DNA of 54,840 nucleotides from Ilumatobacteraceae bacterium (GTDB lineage: Bacteria > Actinomycetota > Acidimicrobiia > Acidimicrobiales > Ilumatobacteraceae): assembly GCA_017859395.1 (NCBI GenBank), contig JAFMNE010000008.1:1-54840 (forward strand), in the 5' to 3' direction. Under the pieces are notes generated by a model that saw only the letters and a program-made list of their open reading frames with translations, was not told the DNA's origin and did no database searches. Made by a program: the position numbers and the translations under genes. Below, in pieces: positions 53,144 through 54,840 of the stretch (its first letter is position 1; every line of letters starts with the position of its first letter).

Positions 53144-53731
53144 GTGCATCCGCTCGAATACTTGCGTGCCATCGCGCGGCATCACGGAGGCGATGGCCGA
53201 CGCGAAGCGTGGGATCTGCTGTCGATGATCGCAGACGGCCATTTCGCACCGGCAGAAATCCTGGTGGTGGGGCGACGAGTGGTGGAGCACCGTGGTGATG
53301 CCGCCATGCTGCGATGGGTGTGTGCCCAACTCGTTGGGGCGATCGATCCGCAATCCCTCGCACTGGATCTGTTGGAACTGATCGCGGCAGCTGAGCGTGG
53401 TACCCACGACAGCATGAACGGGTCATCCACGGAGGACGACAGTGATGCCATTGTCGTGCTCGCGGTGTCGTCTGGTGGCGCCGCGCTGGCGGCTGCCGAG
53501 CCCATTGAGGAGGGGGCGGTGGTTCTCTGTATGCCGTTCACCCACCTTGATGAGGTCAGCTTCATCGAATGTGTTCGTTCGCGTCGATCAGCGGGATCTC
53601 AATGCGAGGTCTACGGCATCGCCGATCCTGATGACGGGAGCTTTCGGCAGCTGCCGAACATCACGAAGGTGGGTGATCCGGGGAAATGCTGTCGTCCGGC
53701 ACCTGAGTTACTTCGTCGCTCGGCGGTGTAA
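53144..53731 (+). CDS. hypothetical protein
   Basis: Unrecognised protein of 195 residues. The N-terminal half (about 1-85) is mostly helical with HPLEYLRAIARHHGG and LLSMIADGHF; a Ser/Asp-rich linker around 90-105 follows, then a second part with VVLAVSSGGAALAAAEP and CMPFTHLDEVSF that reads like alternating strands and helices. No signal peptide or transmembrane helix. The start at 53144 is chosen from the -10 box; GTG 53099 is in frame. The last 71 bases overlap the 3' end of the convergent DUF2007 gene. Function unknown. Confidence 0.55.
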   Translation: MHPLEYLRAIARHHGGDGRREAWDLLSMIADGHFAPAEILVVGRRVVEHRGDAAMLRWVCAQLVGAIDPQSLALDLLELIAAAERGTHDSMNGSSTEDDSDAIVVLAVSSGGAALAAAEPIEEGAVVLCMPFTHLDEVSFIECVRSRRSAGSQCEVYGIADPDDGSFRQLPNITKVGDPGKCCRPAPELLRRSAV

Positions 53732-54044
53732 TCCGGTGTCGCACCCAGCCTGGCCAGTCGTGGCCGTGGAGGGTGGCTGGCTCTTCGCCGATCACCCCGG
53801 TGATGATGTCGATGGCCTCGCTCAGCCTTGGCTCCATCACAAAGATGCGCGCCATCGGCTCACGCGCACCGAACCGTAGGTGCGAGGTGAAGTCCTCGGC
53901 CATCACTGCTGGGATGTCGGCTTCCCAGAGTTCGTGTAAGACGAGTTGCGCCTGCCATAGGGGCAGCCATGCGGCTTCGCAGGTGCGCTCGGCATCTGGA
54001 CCTCGAACCTCATGACGGCCAAAGGCCCACTTCCAGAACCCCAT
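53661..54044 (-). CDS. DUF2007-like putative signal-transducing protein
   Basis: Protein of 127 residues. The central part (AQLVLHELWEADIPAVMAE, then ARIFVMEPRLSEAIDII) matches the DUF2007 pattern: a strand, a helix with a short sequence on a second chain-type ligand, and a closing helix, as in PII-like small domains. It begins with MGFWKWAFG, possibly a short amphipathic membrane anchor. The acidic/Pro tail is likely disordered. ATG 54044 follows TACCGT at 7 bases. Divergent from the dihydropyrimidinase gene. Confidence 0.65.
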   Translation of the reverse strand: MGFWKWAFGRHEVRGPDAERTCEAAWLPLWQAQLVLHELWEADIPAVMAEDFTSHLRFGAREPMARIFVMEPRLSEAIDIITGVIGEEPATLHGHDWPGWVRHRITPPSDEVTQVPDDSISPDHPPS

Positions 54045-54051
54045 AGCGATG

Positions 54052-54057
54052 ACGGTA
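54052..54057 (-). promoter_or_regulatory. -10 box TACCGT of DUF2007 gene
   Basis: On the minus strand TACCGT ends 7 bases before ATG 54044. Only four bases separate it from the opposite -10 at 54062, so the two promoters should exclude each other. Confidence 0.5.
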
Positions 54058-54061
54058 CCGG

Positions 54062-54067
54062 TACTGT
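54062..54067 (+). promoter_or_regulatory. -10 box TACTGT of dihydropyrimidinase gene
   Basis: TACTGT ends 6 bases before ATG 54074. It lies in a GTACCGGTAC palindrome (54055-54064) shared with the divergent box. Confidence 0.5.
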
Positions 54068-54073
54068 GCGCCT

Positions 54074-54840
54074 ATGGGTCGGATCGTGGTTCGCGGTGGG
54101 ACGGTGGTCTCGCCATCGGGACGCTGGCGCGCCGATGTGCTCATTGACGATGAGTGCATCGTGGCAGTAGCGGCGCCGGATGCTGCGGTACTGCCCGCCG
54201 CTGGTGAGGTCGCAGAGGTCGATGCGACGGGGTGTTACGTGATCCCGGGTGGTGTGGATGTGCACACTCACATGCAGTTGCCCATGGGCGACCTGACATC
54301 GTCAGACACGTTTGCGAGCGGGACCGCAGCGGCAGCGTGGGGCGGGGTCACCACCATTGTCGACTTTGCGTCGCAGCAGGTGGGTGAACGAGTGCTCGAC
54401 GGCCTGGAGGCGCGCCATGCGGAGGCAGAGGGCCAATGCGTCATCGATTACGCCTTTCATCAGACGATCGGCGGCGTCGACGACGAATCGCTGGCCGCCA
54501 TTCCGACCTTGATCGAACGCGAGGGCATCTCGTCGATCAAATTGTTCATGGCCTACCCGGGCACCTACTACTCCGATGACGGTCAGATCCTGCGTGCCAT
54601 GCAGGTGGCAGGAGAGGCCGGCATGCTCACGATGATGCACGCCGAGAATGGCATCGCGATTGATGTGTTGCGCGCACAGGCCATGGCCGCTGGTGATACC
54701 GACGCCATTCACCATGGGCTCACCCGTCCGCCAGAGTTGGAAGCCGAGGCAACCCATCGCGCAGTGCAGTTGGCGAAGGTGGCCGGCAACGTCCCGCTGT
54801 ACATCGTGCACCTGTCGGCATCACAGGCGCTGGAGGAGGT
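54074..54840 (+). CDS. dihydropyrimidinase / D-hydantoinase, 3' end cut by window
   Basis: Amidohydrolase that opens dihydropyrimidines or hydantoins; 255 residues are visible of a usual 450-480. Metal-site residues: His-x-His in DVHTHMQLP (about 60-62), the Lys to be carboxylated in SIKLFMAYPGTYY (about 157), His in MMHAENG and the start of IVHLSAS. Length of spacing matches hydantoinase/dihydropyrimidinase rather than allantoinase or dihydroorotase, which is supported by GTYYSDD. In Acidimicrobiia-type genomes this usually belongs to reductive pyrimidine catabolism; the partner genes would lie beyond the window. Confidence 0.9.
   Translation, partial: MGRIVVRGGTVVSPSGRWRADVLIDDECIVAVAAPDAAVLPAAGEVAEVDATGCYVIPGGVDVHTHMQLPMGDLTSSDTFASGTAAAAWGGVTTIVDFASQQVGERVLDGLEARHAEAEGQCVIDYAFHQTIGGVDDESLAAIPTLIEREGISSIKLFMAYPGTYYSDDGQILRAMQVAGEAGMLTMMHAENGIAIDVLRAQAMAAGDTDAIHHGLTRPPELEAEATHRAVQLAKVAGNVPLYIVHLSASQALEE

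Noticed and set aside
1-54840. CRISPR arrays, insertion sequences, prophage or secondary-metabolite clusters
   Set aside because: No regularly spaced repeats, transposase or integrase, phage structural genes, or PKS/NRPS domains were seen on reading both strands.

Overview
The window is 54.8 kb of dense, high-GC bacterial chromosome that looks like an actinobacterium, most likely of the class Acidimicrobiia. The gene order tig-clpP-clpX, folC-ndk, mreB-mreC-mreD-PBP2-rodA, RNase E/G-rplU-rpmA, obgE-proB matches, from memory, the order in Streptomyces. A luciferase-like (LLM-class) oxidoreductase of a family usually F420-dependent, an isobutyryl-CoA-mutase-type enzyme and Nei2-type repair fit the same phylum. 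The class-level placement is inference. I see no insertion sequence, phage gene, CRISPR array or rRNA, and no gene-free stretch over 300 bases.

Layout. 1-3207: a partial tRNA-Gly, a nitroreductase, an alpha/beta hydrolase, a DUF2786 protein coupled to a small HExxH metalloprotein, tRNA-Pro and a small hypothetical gene. 3281-20547: the conserved core of protein folding and degradation (tig, clpP, clpX), folate and nucleotide enzymes (folC, ndk), the elongasome (mreBCD, mrdA, rodA), RNase E/G, L21, L27, a dGTPase on the opposite strand, obgE and proB. 20510-26045: murJ, ddaH with an MFS exporter, a two-gene YeeE/YedE sulfur transporter and panB. 26068-31558: a minus-strand methionine-cycle operon, ArsR-methyltransferase then metF then metH, with a palindrome in its promoter spacer. 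31648-38460: a MatB-like acyl-CoA synthetase, an operon icmA-icmB-esterase-amino-acid permease, and a divergent marR-tag pair. 38504-45035: a Nei-type glycosylase, dienelactone hydrolase, a GFA protein, LLM oxidoreductase, hydrolase, MFS and a flavin disulfide-type reductase. 45147-54840: an SGNH lipoprotein, ABC-F, class I fumarase, an operon of thioredoxin-fold protein, HrpB helicase and TauE, two small genes, and a dihydropyrimidinase/hydantoinase cut by the window end.

Two features run through the window. First, about 25 genes have a hexamer of the form NANNNT (usually TANNNT) ending exactly 6 or 7 bases before an ATG or GTG, with no Shine-Dalgarno. This is the pattern expected of leaderless transcripts, and I used it to choose several starts. 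Second, genes are packed by 4-base stop/start overlaps of the type NTGA: ATGA, GTGA, TTGA for hrpB, and apparently CTGA for tag, which has no ATG, GTG or TTG in the right place. Several convergent pairs overlap at their 3' ends by 11 to 71 bases. The most testable points are the isobutyryl-CoA mutase residues in a gene that would normally be called methylmalonyl-CoA mutase, the SahR-like methionine regulator with its visible operator, the CTG start of tag, and stop codons that double as -10 boxes.
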